NCBI GenBank assembly: GCA_016868375.1
Contig: VGHA01000020.1
Location: forward strand, 1 to 42,482
Length of the DNA: 42,482 nt
Direction of reading: 5' to 3'
Origin: Betaproteobacteria bacterium
GTDB lineage: Bacteria; Pseudomonadota; Gammaproteobacteria; Burkholderiales; Burkholderiaceae_E
Of the stretch, positions 17,114 through 24,954 are shown in pieces. Under the pieces are notes generated by a model. That model searched no databases, was not told where the DNA came from, and saw only the letters and a program-made list of their open reading frames with translations. The stretch's first letter is position 1, and each line of letters begins with the position of its first letter. The translations under genes were made by a program, and so were the position numbers.

Positions 17114-18759
17114 ATTGGCTCTCCAAACAACTCAAGTGCGTCGGGTCGCTGGGCGGCGCCCAGCGACTCCAGAAAATGCGGGATGTGGCCCGTTGGACTA
17201 TGCCGCCCGCTCTGGCCATCAGTCATCTGGAACCTGAAAAGGGTTTGCATCAGGATCTTTCCGCTTTCGACCCCAGTCACTTCGGCGATTTCGGTGATTC
17301 GGCGCGATCCATCGGCTAGACGAGCCTGCTGCACAACGATCTGGACAGCGGAACTGATCTGCTCACGGATTGCGTGCAGCGGTATCTCAACGCCAGACAT
17401 CAGCGTCATGACTTCGATTCGAGACAGAGCGTCTCGCGGACTGTTTGCATGCACGGTGGTAAGCGAACCATCGTGCCCAGTATTCATCGCCTGCAGCATG
17501 TCGAGCGCCTCTCCTCCCCGGCACTCACCTACAACAATTCGGTCAGGACGCATTCGCAGCGCATTTCGAACCAGATCGCGAACGCTGATAAGCCCTCTTC
17601 CTTCGGCATTCGCAGGCCTCGCCTCGAGGGATACCAGATTTCGATGAGAAAGCCGCAACTCGGCTGCGTCTTCAATCGTGATGACTCGCTCGTCTGCACC
17701 GATAAAGCCCGAAAGCAAGTTGAGCAGCGTGGTCTTACCTGCGCCTGTGCCACCTGACACGACAACGCTGCGTCTGCTTCTGACGCACAACTCGAGAAAG
17801 CGCAGCATTTCCCAAGACAGTGTCCCCCGCGCCACAAGGTCTTCCGCACAGTACAACTGCCGATTAAAACGCCGTATCGTTACCGCCGGACCACACAGAC
17901 TCAGCGGGGGCAGCACAGCATTGAGACGAGAGCCGTCGGCGAGGCGGGCGTCGACCATTGGGGAACCTTCATCCACATGACGACCCAAGGGTGTGATGAT
18001 CCGGTCAATCACTGAGCGAATGGCCTCGTCGCTGGAAAAAGCAAGCATGGTCTGCTCGATTTTTCCCGCGCGCTCAACGTGAATTGGTGCCGTGCCATTC
18101 ACCATGATTTCGGAGATGGCTTCATCGGCGAATAGGCCTTCCAGCGGTCCGAGGCCTACCGCCTCGTTGAGCACCTCATGGATGAGAATGTCACGATCGA
18201 TTTCAGTGGGAAGCTCGGGTTCAGTCTCAACAACCTGTCGTAGCGTCTGCCCCACCTGTTCTCGCAACTGCGCGCCAGTCAGTCCTCGGATGTCCTGCCG
18301 CGTGAGGTCGATCTGCTTCAGAAGGCGCCGATGAAGCAACCGCCTCCAAACGTGGCGATCAAGCGGAGACGCTTCGGGAGCGGATTCGCCCCGCTGATCA
18401 TGGGCGGGCTCACCGGAAAACGAGGCTGCATCCACCGAGCTTCGCAATCCACTGGGACGGGTGGTGACAGGCGAGACGAGTAAGCGAAGCCGATGCCCAC
18501 CAATCAGGATTTCGTCCGACTCGGCGAGCGGTCCGAAGGCAACGATTCGGTCTCCGTTGACTTGGGTGCCGCCAAGACTGCCCAGGTCAACAATGCGAAT
18601 TCCTGCGGCGTCCGGTTCGATTCGCGCATGCTCGCGAGCGACTCGCCAGCCCGACAAGACAATCTCAGCCTTAGAGGATCTGCCGATGAGGCATGGCAGT
18701 TGGTCGATGCGCACCACGCGCGGCGTGTCGTCGGCGCTTTCTATGGTGATCGTGAACAT
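17110..18759 (-). CDS. cpaF: Tad secretion ATPase CpaF/TadA with N-terminal FHA domain
   Basis: Motor ATPase of the Tad pilus, 549 residues. Residues 1-98 form an FHA domain: LIGRSSKAEIVL, AREHARI and DLGSLGGTQVNG give the phosphothreonine-binding GR, SxxH-like and NG positions. From about 190 the CpaF part follows, with the helical N-domain (LGPLEGLFADEAISEIMVNG), Walker A GGTGAGKTT at 336-344, an Asp/Glu box (ITIEDAAELRL), Walker B (PDRIVVGECRGGEALDML) and the His box (GSLTTVHANSPRDAL). The ATPase is complete. Family members usually start with a disordered or short N-terminus; fusion to FHA suggests control by Ser/Thr phosphorylation or a tethering role. It is followed by tadB with ATGA overlap and preceded by the secretin with a TAATG overlap. 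Confidence 0.93.
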   Translation of the reverse strand: MFTITIESADDTPRVVRIDQLPCLIGRSSKAEIVLSGWRVAREHARIEPDAAGIRIVDLGSLGGTQVNGDRIVAFGPLAESDEILIGGHRLRLLVSPVTTRPSGLRSSVDAASFSGEPAHDQRGESAPEASPLDRHVWRRLLHRRLLKQIDLTRQDIRGLTGAQLREQVGQTLRQVVETEPELPTEIDRDILIHEVLNEAVGLGPLEGLFADEAISEIMVNGTAPIHVERAGKIEQTMLAFSSDEAIRSVIDRIITPLGRHVDEGSPMVDARLADGSRLNAVLPPLSLCGPAVTIRRFNRQLYCAEDLVARGTLSWEMLRFLELCVRSRRSVVVSGGTGAGKTTLLNLLSGFIGADERVITIEDAAELRLSHRNLVSLEARPANAEGRGLISVRDLVRNALRMRPDRIVVGECRGGEALDMLQAMNTGHDGSLTTVHANSPRDALSRIEVMTLMSGVEIPLHAIREQISSAVQIVVQQARLADGSRRITEIAEVTGVESGKILMQTLFRFQMTDGQSGRHSPTGHIPHFLESLGAAQRPDALELFGEPI

Positions 18760-20099
18760 TAGTCAACCATCCTGAGCAGTTCGCGCAAATCCTGTGCTTC
18801 ATTTCGACGCTGGATTGCCTGCGCCCTGGCGATGTGCGGGTCTTCACTGACCAGCCGGGGCGTAACAAACACGACCAGCTCCGTCTGTCGGTCTCGAAAA
18901 AGACGAGACCGGAACAATCGGCCCAGCACGGGCAAATCGCCAAGCGCTGGTACCCGATCCACATTTCTGGAGGTTTCTTCAGACAGCAACCCGGCAATAA
19001 CGAGTGTTTCGTTCTCACGCAGATTGACTTCGGTTTCGGCGCGCCGCTTGGTGAGACCAGGGATGTTGTTGACCTGAACCTCAAAATCGATCGCAGAAAT
19101 CTCGGTGGCAACCTTGGCTGCAATGACACCGTTGGATCCGGTAACCGGCGCGATATCAAACTTGACGCCGTACTCCTTGAAGGCGACTGAGGTTGCGCCA
19201 AACCCGGTTGAGAAAGGAATCGGTAATTCACCTCCAGCGACAAACCGAGCGGAACCACCACTTTTACAGGCAAGCCTTGGCTCGGCCAGAATGACCGCAT
19301 CACCGTTTTGAACCAGCATCTGCAGGGTTGATTTGAAGCTTGCCGCCAGCCCGAGCGATGCCGCAAACGGCGCTGCCGCGCTTGTTACGGCATTTCCCGC
19401 AACCCCTGCTGCGATCCCTTTCGAGAAGGCTGCACCCCGATAGGTGTCGCCCACGACCCCGAACATAGGTCCATTCGCTGTGGGTGCCCAGCGGACGCCG
19501 AGATTCTGAAGCGCGTCTCTACGCACCTCGATCATCCTGACGTCCATCTCGATCATTTTTTCGAGCCCGACTTTGCTCACGAGGTTGACGATCTGCGGGT
19601 ATCGAGCACTGATTTCAGCGATTCGGGACGCCTGCTCTTCCGATACGCTGTGCCCTTCGATTACTACTTTGTCACCGACCACTCTGGATCCCAGGTTCGG
19701 CTGGTCGCCAAGCAGCGCGCGGATTTCGGTCAACAGTCGGCTTACGTCGGCAGGAATGACATTGACCACGTAGCTTCGCTCAATCCCCTCGCGCGGCCAC
19801 AGGTGCAGCGTACTCTGCCCTGCAGCTTCGGGAATGACCAGCACCTGGCGATCGTCAAGCGATGTCGCCTGAATGACCCGCCCGTTACCCACCGCTATTC
19901 GCCTCAAAGGTCCGGTATTGAGGAGATGCGCCTGTCCCACGTAAAGGTGCAGCATCGCCTGAGCGTCACCCGTACGGCTTTCAAAGGTTCCAGCTTTTGC
20001 GGCGCTCACACCCGGCAGAGCAAAGTGGACGGCGATCGCCGCAAGCGCGAACATCACCGGACCGATGCTGGGCGAAATGCTGCTTGGGAAGCCTCGCAT
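18759..20099 (-). CDS. cpaC: Tad pilus outer-membrane secretin CpaC/RcpA
   Basis: Forms the outer-membrane channel for the Flp pilus. The 446-residue protein has a signal-like N-terminus (hydrophobic to about residue 34). A pilus N-terminal domain follows (LYVGQAHLLN...RIAVGNGRVIQA), then a BON-like stretch (VIEGHSVSEEQASRIAEI). The secretin domain comes last with EMDVRMIEVRRDAL, LAEPRLACKSGGSARFVAGG, EINLRENETLVIAGLL-like text and VPALGDLPVLGRLFRS, the hallmark end of secretins. Its stop overlaps the ATPase start by one base. CpaB lies five bases upstream. Confidence 0.94.
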   Translation of the reverse strand: MRGFPSSISPSIGPVMFALAAIAVHFALPGVSAAKAGTFESRTGDAQAMLHLYVGQAHLLNTGPLRRIAVGNGRVIQATSLDDRQVLVIPEAAGQSTLHLWPREGIERSYVVNVIPADVSRLLTEIRALLGDQPNLGSRVVGDKVVIEGHSVSEEQASRIAEISARYPQIVNLVSKVGLEKMIEMDVRMIEVRRDALQNLGVRWAPTANGPMFGVVGDTYRGAAFSKGIAAGVAGNAVTSAAAPFAASLGLAASFKSTLQMLVQNGDAVILAEPRLACKSGGSARFVAGGELPIPFSTGFGATSVAFKEYGVKFDIAPVTGSNGVIAAKVATEISAIDFEVQVNNIPGLTKRRAETEVNLRENETLVIAGLLSEETSRNVDRVPALGDLPVLGRLFRSRLFRDRQTELVVFVTPRLVSEDPHIARAQAIQRRNEAQDLRELLRMVD

Positions 20100-20104
20100 G
20101 ATGG

Positions 20105-21160
20105 TTACCTGAACAGGAGGGGTTGTTGGGGTAATGGCACTTGGGCGGCAGCCGACGGCACCTGCGAAACACGATCAGGCTGCATCGCATCGGATACCCG
20201 ACGACCAGGCAGCGGGATTCCGGCTGGCGAATTGTTCGGTGGGAGACTGACTCCCTGGGGTATCGGGCCTGTGGGAGATACCAGGGCGGCGTCCCTATCA
20301 GGATGCTGCCGGCTACTTGCCAGAGCACCGCCTCCGCCGACAATCATTTCCGGGCCAGACCGAATCGCCGGACGTGAAGGGCCCGGCGCGGGACGCGGGT
20401 CAAGTCCAAGGAGCGCATTCGCATCGACCGTCTTGGTGGACACGGCGTGGCGGTCGTCGGGGTTGCGAAGCAGGGCTGTCACGCGGCCAGTGCGCTGCGC
20501 GACGATCAGCCGCTGCGCGTCGTCGGGGCTCAGTTCAACCGTAATGGAGGTGAACGCGCGATTCCCGTTGTCCTCTGCAGCCGGCTTGAACTGTCGCCCC
20601 GTAGCCAACACCGCTACGTCCTGAACCAGAATCCGACTGGTCTCGACCGCCGGTGTGCCATCAGCGCCTGGACTGCGCGCCGAGTACAGCAAATCGATGC
20701 GGTCACCAGGGCGCAACATTCCCGATACGGCATTGACGTCATCGACCGTGATGGTCAGCGCTCGGATCCCCTGCCTGACCCGCGACGAAAGACCAGCGGG
20801 CTCAGCGGGTTGCAGAATTTCGGTCAGCAGCGGCTCGCCGCTTCGTAACGCTCGTGCGAGGCGCATGCCAGCCTTCGCATCGAACTGATCGGGCCGCAGT
20901 GACGAGCTCGGGGCGAGATCAACGGGAATTGGCCGAATCGCCATGTTGTCAGGCCCGACTGCCTCGCCCGCGATCAAATCAAACTTTGCAACGACCACCG
21001 GGACAGTCGCGGGCGTTGGCCGCTTGGCAGCGGCCTGATGTTTTACGATGGTTTCAGTGACATGCCGATTGGCAAAGTAGACAGCCAACGCCGCAAAGGA
21101 CAGCGCGGCAAGGCTTAGCACGCCAAGCCTTGCAGCAGATCCGAAAGTGCGCCTGTTCAT
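20105..21160 (-). CDS. cpaB: Flp pilus assembly protein CpaB/RcpC
   Basis: Periplasmic Tad component anchored in the inner membrane. The 351-residue product has one N-terminal membrane helix (about 12-30), then a SAF domain (VVVAKFDLIAGEAVGPDN, then AGMRLARALRSGEPLL). The RcpC region carries TITVDDVNAVSGMLRPGDRI and VELSPDDAQRLIVAQRTGRV. The last 100 residues are Pro/Gly-rich and probably disordered, longer than in most homologues. Its ATG overlaps the stop of the small prepilin-like gene by four bases. Confidence 0.93.
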   Translation of the reverse strand: MNRRTFGSAARLGVLSLAALSFAALAVYFANRHVTETIVKHQAAAKRPTPATVPVVVAKFDLIAGEAVGPDNMAIRPIPVDLAPSSSLRPDQFDAKAGMRLARALRSGEPLLTEILQPAEPAGLSSRVRQGIRALTITVDDVNAVSGMLRPGDRIDLLYSARSPGADGTPAVETSRILVQDVAVLATGRQFKPAAEDNGNRAFTSITVELSPDDAQRLIVAQRTGRVTALLRNPDDRHAVSTKTVDANALLGLDPRPAPGPSRPAIRSGPEMIVGGGGALASSRQHPDRDAALVSPTGPIPQGVSLPPNNSPAGIPLPGRRVSDAMQPDRVSQVPSAAAQVPLPQQPLLFR

Positions 21161-21351
21161 GGCATGGCCACATGCTTGAGGATGGCCTGGTGCCTGCCCT
21201 CGATTGCGATCATGAGCCGCTCGATGACGTTATCGGGCATGGCGACCAGTGCGAGAACCACCAGCGTGAGAATGAGCAGCGCTTCGAGCGACGCCTGCCC
21301 CGCACAGCGATTTTGCGGCGCCTTGCTTTTGGCGCCTTCATACACATTCAT
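21157..21351 (-). CDS. Small prepilin-like protein of the Tad operon (64 aa)
   Basis: The 64-residue protein has a basic leader ending at Gly18, then Q-A-S-L-E with Glu23 at +5, and a long hydrophobic helix (about 22-38). That is the class IV prepilin pattern. It is followed by only 25 residues, so it could be a minor pilin or a truncated TadE-type pseudopilin. It is not an obvious second Flp because the Glu-Tyr pair is absent. ATGA overlaps on both sides with CpaB and with the unknown 274-residue gene make it a firm member of the operon. Function is inferred from the N-terminal motif only. Confidence 0.75.
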   Translation of the reverse strand: MNVYEGAKSKAPQNRCAGQASLEALLILTLVVLALVAMPDNVIERLMIAIEGRHQAILKHVAMP

Positions 21352-22172
21352 TTCAGAACCTCCGTCAAATGCGCCACGACGATCGATGTGCGCTCATTAC
21401 GTTCGATGGTGACCACCATCTCCCGTGCGCGTCCCGCGAAGCGCAACACGGCGGGTGACACGAAAGACCGATCAGCGCGAATCGCCTCGGCGCTGCCCAG
21501 TTGGGCGGTTGAGTCCGGCTCGCGGGGGCGCTCGACCGAGACCGGCTTAAATCCCTGCGACTGGGCAAAGGCAGTTAGCTCATCAGCAAGCGCTTTCGGG
21601 TCGTGTGTGGAGGTACCAATGATTGTCGTGACACGAGCCTCACGCTCGTGAGACGTGACTTGTGACCCAAGCTCGATTGATTTGGGCAGCCATGCGGCAC
21701 TGCGAGACCCGCTACGATCCGTTTGACCGGTGGGCCGCCAGCGAGTCAGATAACCGTATGAGCCTTGGCCACGCTGTCGAATTTGAACGGTCTCGACAAC
21801 GTGCCCCATGAGGCGTGACACCACCTGCCAGCCCTCGCTCCGGCTGGTATGAACCGTGGCGCCTGGAGCGCCCCGCCATCGTGCTTCGATGGATTGCGTC
21901 AGCCAGGAGGCATCAACCGTAGCCGAAAGTGCCCAAACGTCTGCAATTTGCCCGTTGATTGCGACCCGAGCGCCAACCAGTTGAAGCGACGTTTCCGACG
22001 GCAGGTCAGCGGGCATGGGTGGGGAATTGAGCGCGTCCATTGGCCCGCTTGCCCCAGGCCTTGCGATGCATTCTGGATGCGGTAGCCATGCAAGCGCGGT
22101 CGCAAACATTGCAAGCCAGACCCATTGAATAAGCCTGCCGGGTCGGACGACCAGTGCGGTATGAGTGATCAT
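21348..22172 (-). CDS. Unknown exported protein of the Tad operon
   Basis: I do not recognise a family. The 274-residue product has a hydrophobic segment at about 15-30, which could be a signal peptide or membrane anchor. A mature, predicted periplasmic domain follows with mixed beta-type sequence (SLQLVGARVAINGQIADVWA, then WQVVSRLMGHVVETVQIRQR). It contains no cysteine-rich, TPR or pilin motif. Overlaps of four bases with both neighbours (ATGA at each end) show it is translated with the pilus proteins. Plausible roles are a periplasmic assembly factor or a minor structural protein, but nothing in the sequence decides. Confidence 0.8.
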   Translation of the reverse strand: MITHTALVVRPGRLIQWVWLAMFATALAWLPHPECIARPGASGPMDALNSPPMPADLPSETSLQLVGARVAINGQIADVWALSATVDASWLTQSIEARWRGAPGATVHTSRSEGWQVVSRLMGHVVETVQIRQRGQGSYGYLTRWRPTGQTDRSGSRSAAWLPKSIELGSQVTSHEREARVTTIIGTSTHDPKALADELTAFAQSQGFKPVSVERPREPDSTAQLGSAEAIRADRSFVSPAVLRFAGRAREMVVTIERNERTSIVVAHLTEVLK

Positions 22173-23071
22173 TGCCTGCGATCTCCGGGAACAATACTGA
22201 TGTCAAGACGATGCTCTGTCAGACCGGCGGCCCCTGGCTCGAGCCCGATCGCGTCGGCGACGCGCAGCATTCCACGGGTGACGGCGTAGCCTGCGTCAAG
22301 CGTGCCTTCGCGAAACGAGTCGAGTCGGCTGCCACGCTCGACTCGGCTTTGGACAGAATCAGGCGTGTCGCCAAACGACTGGCTGGCGTTCCATTCGTTT
22401 CCGACGAGCGCTAGGCGAGCTTTCACCCGAAGCGACAACCCGCCTGAGCCCGCCCCCTGTTGCGATGGCCACAAAGCGAGCGCAACCGGCACTTCGACGC
22501 TGCTTACGCGTAAGCCTTGACGGGCGTCCAGGCCAAACTGTTGAGGGCCCACCGGTAGTTGTAATGCCTGGACAACACTGGCTGCACGCTCGGCGGTTGC
22601 GGCAACATTAGCGCCCGCATCCAGGGGCTGTGAGCGGGAGGAAAATGCGATCGAAGAGCGTGCGCGCACCATGGGCGTTCGATCAGCATTGACCCAGAAG
22701 CGATCCGTAGCGTCGGCAGTGTGAGGGTTTGCAGGGCGCACGGTCGTCTTCGCGTACTGGGAGGTTGTGTCACCAAAGTGCCTTGTCCGGATTGCGTCAG
22801 ACAACTGAGCAGCGCGATGCGGGTCATCGCATTCAGCCTGCTCGAACCGGCACTCAAACGCGTAAGCACGAGCCGCGCCGATAGTGCTTGACTGGATAGC
22901 CTGAAGGCGTCCAAGCGCGAGAACACCGATGAGCAGCACGGCGGCAATGAATGCGAACACCAGCGTTTCGATCAACGCCTGTCCTCGCTGATCGTGTTGG
23001 CTGCAAGGAATCGCGCTACCCGCTTTGCTGCGCCCTGCGTGCCAGGCAACGGTCGTTCGCTTAGCGGGCAT
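22169..23071 (-). CDS. TadE-like pseudopilin
   Basis: Starts best at ATG 23071, ten bases inside the preceding gene end; the open frame runs 56 codons further upstream but only as antisense-like, unconserved residues. In the 300-residue product Gly30 is followed by Q-A-L-I-E with Glu35 at +5, then a hydrophobic helix (36-52). The mature part is Ala/Ser/Arg-rich without recognised domains. This is the TadE/TadG arrangement: prepilin-like N-terminus with a large periplasmic domain. Its stop overlaps the unknown gene by four bases. Confidence 0.75.
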   Translation of the reverse strand: MPAKRTTVAWHAGRSKAGSAIPCSQHDQRGQALIETLVFAFIAAVLLIGVLALGRLQAIQSSTIGAARAYAFECRFEQAECDDPHRAAQLSDAIRTRHFGDTTSQYAKTTVRPANPHTADATDRFWVNADRTPMVRARSSIAFSSRSQPLDAGANVAATAERAASVVQALQLPVGPQQFGLDARQGLRVSSVEVPVALALWPSQQGAGSGGLSLRVKARLALVGNEWNASQSFGDTPDSVQSRVERGSRLDSFREGTLDAGYAVTRGMLRVADAIGLEPGAAGLTEHRLDISIVPGDRRQ

Positions 23072-24407
23072 AGGCAGCGGCAGCAGCACGATGGGCCTCG
23101 GTCGGTTTGATGAGTCGGGCCTGCCAGAACGGGCTGAACAGGCTGGCGCGCTGAGCGGGCGTAGACGCCTCGGGCGGAGGCTGAAAGTAGACTTCAGCTG
23201 CCGAGAGGGCCAACAGATACGTTTGTCCCGAGCCGTCATTCAGTCGAAGTCGCCCGGAGGTTGTACCGAGTGAATCAGACGTGCCGACCTTGCCCAGTTC
23301 GACCCGAGCGAGCACGGCAATCTGTGAAACGGGTTCGGTCTCCGAGTTCATCAGCCGATGGTCGAGATCGTGGATCTTTGAGAGCCCGGCTAATGACTGG
23401 GCACCTTCAATCGCCGAAACCTGCGCGAGCCCAGTAGCCAGTGGGTTACTCTGCGCACTGCCCTGCTGGGCAGCGTTCCAGCCCAATTCGGCACCACCGC
23501 TTCCCCAGCCGAGCGCCCAGGCTTCGCTGTCGCGGCAAGCCCCCAGTTTGAGAAACCCGCCAGCGCGCCAGTCGTGCAGCGACATGGTGTCAAGCGCCGA
23601 CCAGGTTTCAAGCGACTCGTGTAGCGCAGTACCGCCGCGACGGCGCAGCCAGAACGTCCACTTGTCGGGGTCAAGGCTGCGCCCTACGCAGGACGAGGGG
23701 AGCGGCAAGCGCTGATCCGAACTGCGTGACGCCGCCGTGAACGGGTCAAGCGAGTCGAGTACGACCTGGCGCATGCGTGCGCGATCCTCCGGGGATTCGT
23801 AGCGACGCGTAAACGCCGAGAAAGCCCCGCCGTCACTGAGAGTAAACGCAAAGAAGCGCGGATCGCTGGCTCTAGCCACTTCGTTGGCGATCGCGCCCAG
23901 CCCGAAGACTCCCGCAGACCGAAGCAACCAGTCCTGGCTGCGCTCAAGCCAGACTTTGTAACCGAGTTGGGTATCAGCCCGCCATTGCTGTTCGGCAGCA
24001 GCCGCCTGCTCCGCACCCTGACGGCCCACTTTCGCGCTGGCGGCGATCGCGGACAGTGCAAGAGCCGCCGGCGGATAGGCGGCCGACAGCGACTGCGCGT
24101 TATCGGCCAGCGTATCGAAGTATTGCGCCCATGACCCCAGTGTGACCGCCTGGGCAAGCGCTACTTCCTGGGCAACGATTGCCCGGTTGGTGTAGGCAAC
24201 ATAATTCAGCGCTCTGGCTCGCCAGGTAGCCGCGCTGAGCGCGGCTGCGTCGGCGGCGTCATTGAGGCTTTGCTTTGCGGTGAGCGCACGACCACTGCTG
24301 AACACCGCCAGCATCAGAAACACCCCCACGATGGTGATCAGCAGGGCAAGCACCAGAGCCTGCCCCGACTGTCGACGCGCCAGGGTTTTACTGATTGTCG
24401 AGGCCAT
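23061..24407 (-). CDS. TadG-like pilus assembly protein
   Basis: The 448-residue product has a short basic leader and a Gly15-Q-A-L-V-L-A-L-L helix. It resembles the TadE/TadG-like N-terminal domain but lacks Glu at +5, as TadG proteins do. The ALTAKQSLNDAADAAALSAAT motif right after the helix is characteristic of TadG-like proteins. The rest is Ala/Ser-rich and periplasmic, with no von Willebrand A motif that I can see. ATG 24407 lies 20 bases inside the 3' end of the pilin gene. An upstream extension to 24458 is open but unsupported. Confidence 0.78.
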   Translation of the reverse strand: MASTISKTLARRQSGQALVLALLITIVGVFLMLAVFSSGRALTAKQSLNDAADAAALSAATWRARALNYVAYTNRAIVAQEVALAQAVTLGSWAQYFDTLADNAQSLSAAYPPAALALSAIAASAKVGRQGAEQAAAAEQQWRADTQLGYKVWLERSQDWLLRSAGVFGLGAIANEVARASDPRFFAFTLSDGGAFSAFTRRYESPEDRARMRQVVLDSLDPFTAASRSSDQRLPLPSSCVGRSLDPDKWTFWLRRRGGTALHESLETWSALDTMSLHDWRAGGFLKLGACRDSEAWALGWGSGGAELGWNAAQQGSAQSNPLATGLAQVSAIEGAQSLAGLSKIHDLDHRLMNSETEPVSQIAVLARVELGKVGTSDSLGTTSGRLRLNDGSGQTYLLALSAAEVYFQPPPEASTPAQRASLFSPFWQARLIKPTEAHRAAAAAYAR

Positions 24408-24678
24408 AATTGCCAAGGCCTTTGCGCTGCACAGCCGATGATTGAGCGCTGGTTGCACTGCCCTGCGCAGAGGACACCGCCGAGCCGGATGACTGCCCCG
24501 AGATTTCCAGGGCCAGGCCCGCGGTCTGGCTGCGCAGCGTCTGTCCGAACAGGCTGTACACGCCGATTGCGGCGACGGCGATGAGCGCGACGACGATGAG
24601 GTATTCGGTCATACCCTGCCCCGCCTGGCGACGGGTACGACGGTCAGGGCGAAACATTCGGGCGGGTTGCGTACTCAT
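24388..24678 (-). CDS. Flp-type IVb major prepilin
   Basis: First gene of the Tad operon. ATG 24678 is chosen because GAAGGAG lies five bases upstream; the open frame extends 12 codons further. The 96-residue product has a basic 20-residue leader ending in Gly20, then Q-G-M-T-E-Y with Glu25 at +5 and Tyr26 at +6, the Flp hallmark. The helix runs to about 45. The mature protein then continues with a Ser/Ala/Gln-rich tail, longer than in usual Flp pilins (50-70 residues in total). No prepilin peptidase is encoded nearby, so processing needs one elsewhere, for example PilD. Confidence 0.85.
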   Translation of the reverse strand: MSTQPARMFRPDRRTRRQAGQGMTEYLIVVALIAVAAIGVYSLFGQTLRSQTAGLALEISGQSSGSAVSSAQGSATSAQSSAVQRKGLGNYGLDNQ

Positions 24679-24954
24679 GAGGGCTCCTTCAGACAGGGAT
24701 GACGATGAGCCCATTAAATGGAGCGAGGCTGGTCACCGCAATTCGTCATTCGGGCCTAGGCCAGGCGCAAGAGCCTGCGGGAAACCGAAAATCCGAGCGG
24801 GTTAACGAATAAGGGGGGTACTGGCCTAGTCCACCAGGACGATCTCTTCGCGGGGTGGCGTGGCACCACCGCAACGCTCACGCGACAACCCCCAAACCTG
24901 CCGGTAATCGCCGATTGCACTATCATCCGCCGGTCTTAAGCAGAGGAGACCGCT
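24679..24954. promoter_or_regulatory. Divergent intergenic region between flp and the Bug gene
   Basis: A 276-base non-coding stretch that must hold the promoters of the Tad operon (minus) and the Bug gene (plus). It contains a perfect ten-base palindrome GGCCTAGGCC at 24753-24762, and GGCCTAG recurs at 24823-24829. These could be operator half-sites. I see no convincing sigma-70 or sigma-54 promoter pair and no coding sequence. The Bug gene ribosome site AGAGGAGA lies just before its ATG. Confidence 0.35.

Noticed and set aside
23072-23239. Upstream extension of the TadE-like gene
   Set aside because: Covers the end of the TadG-like gene in another frame and shows no prepilin leader features; ATG 23071 gives a proper leader.
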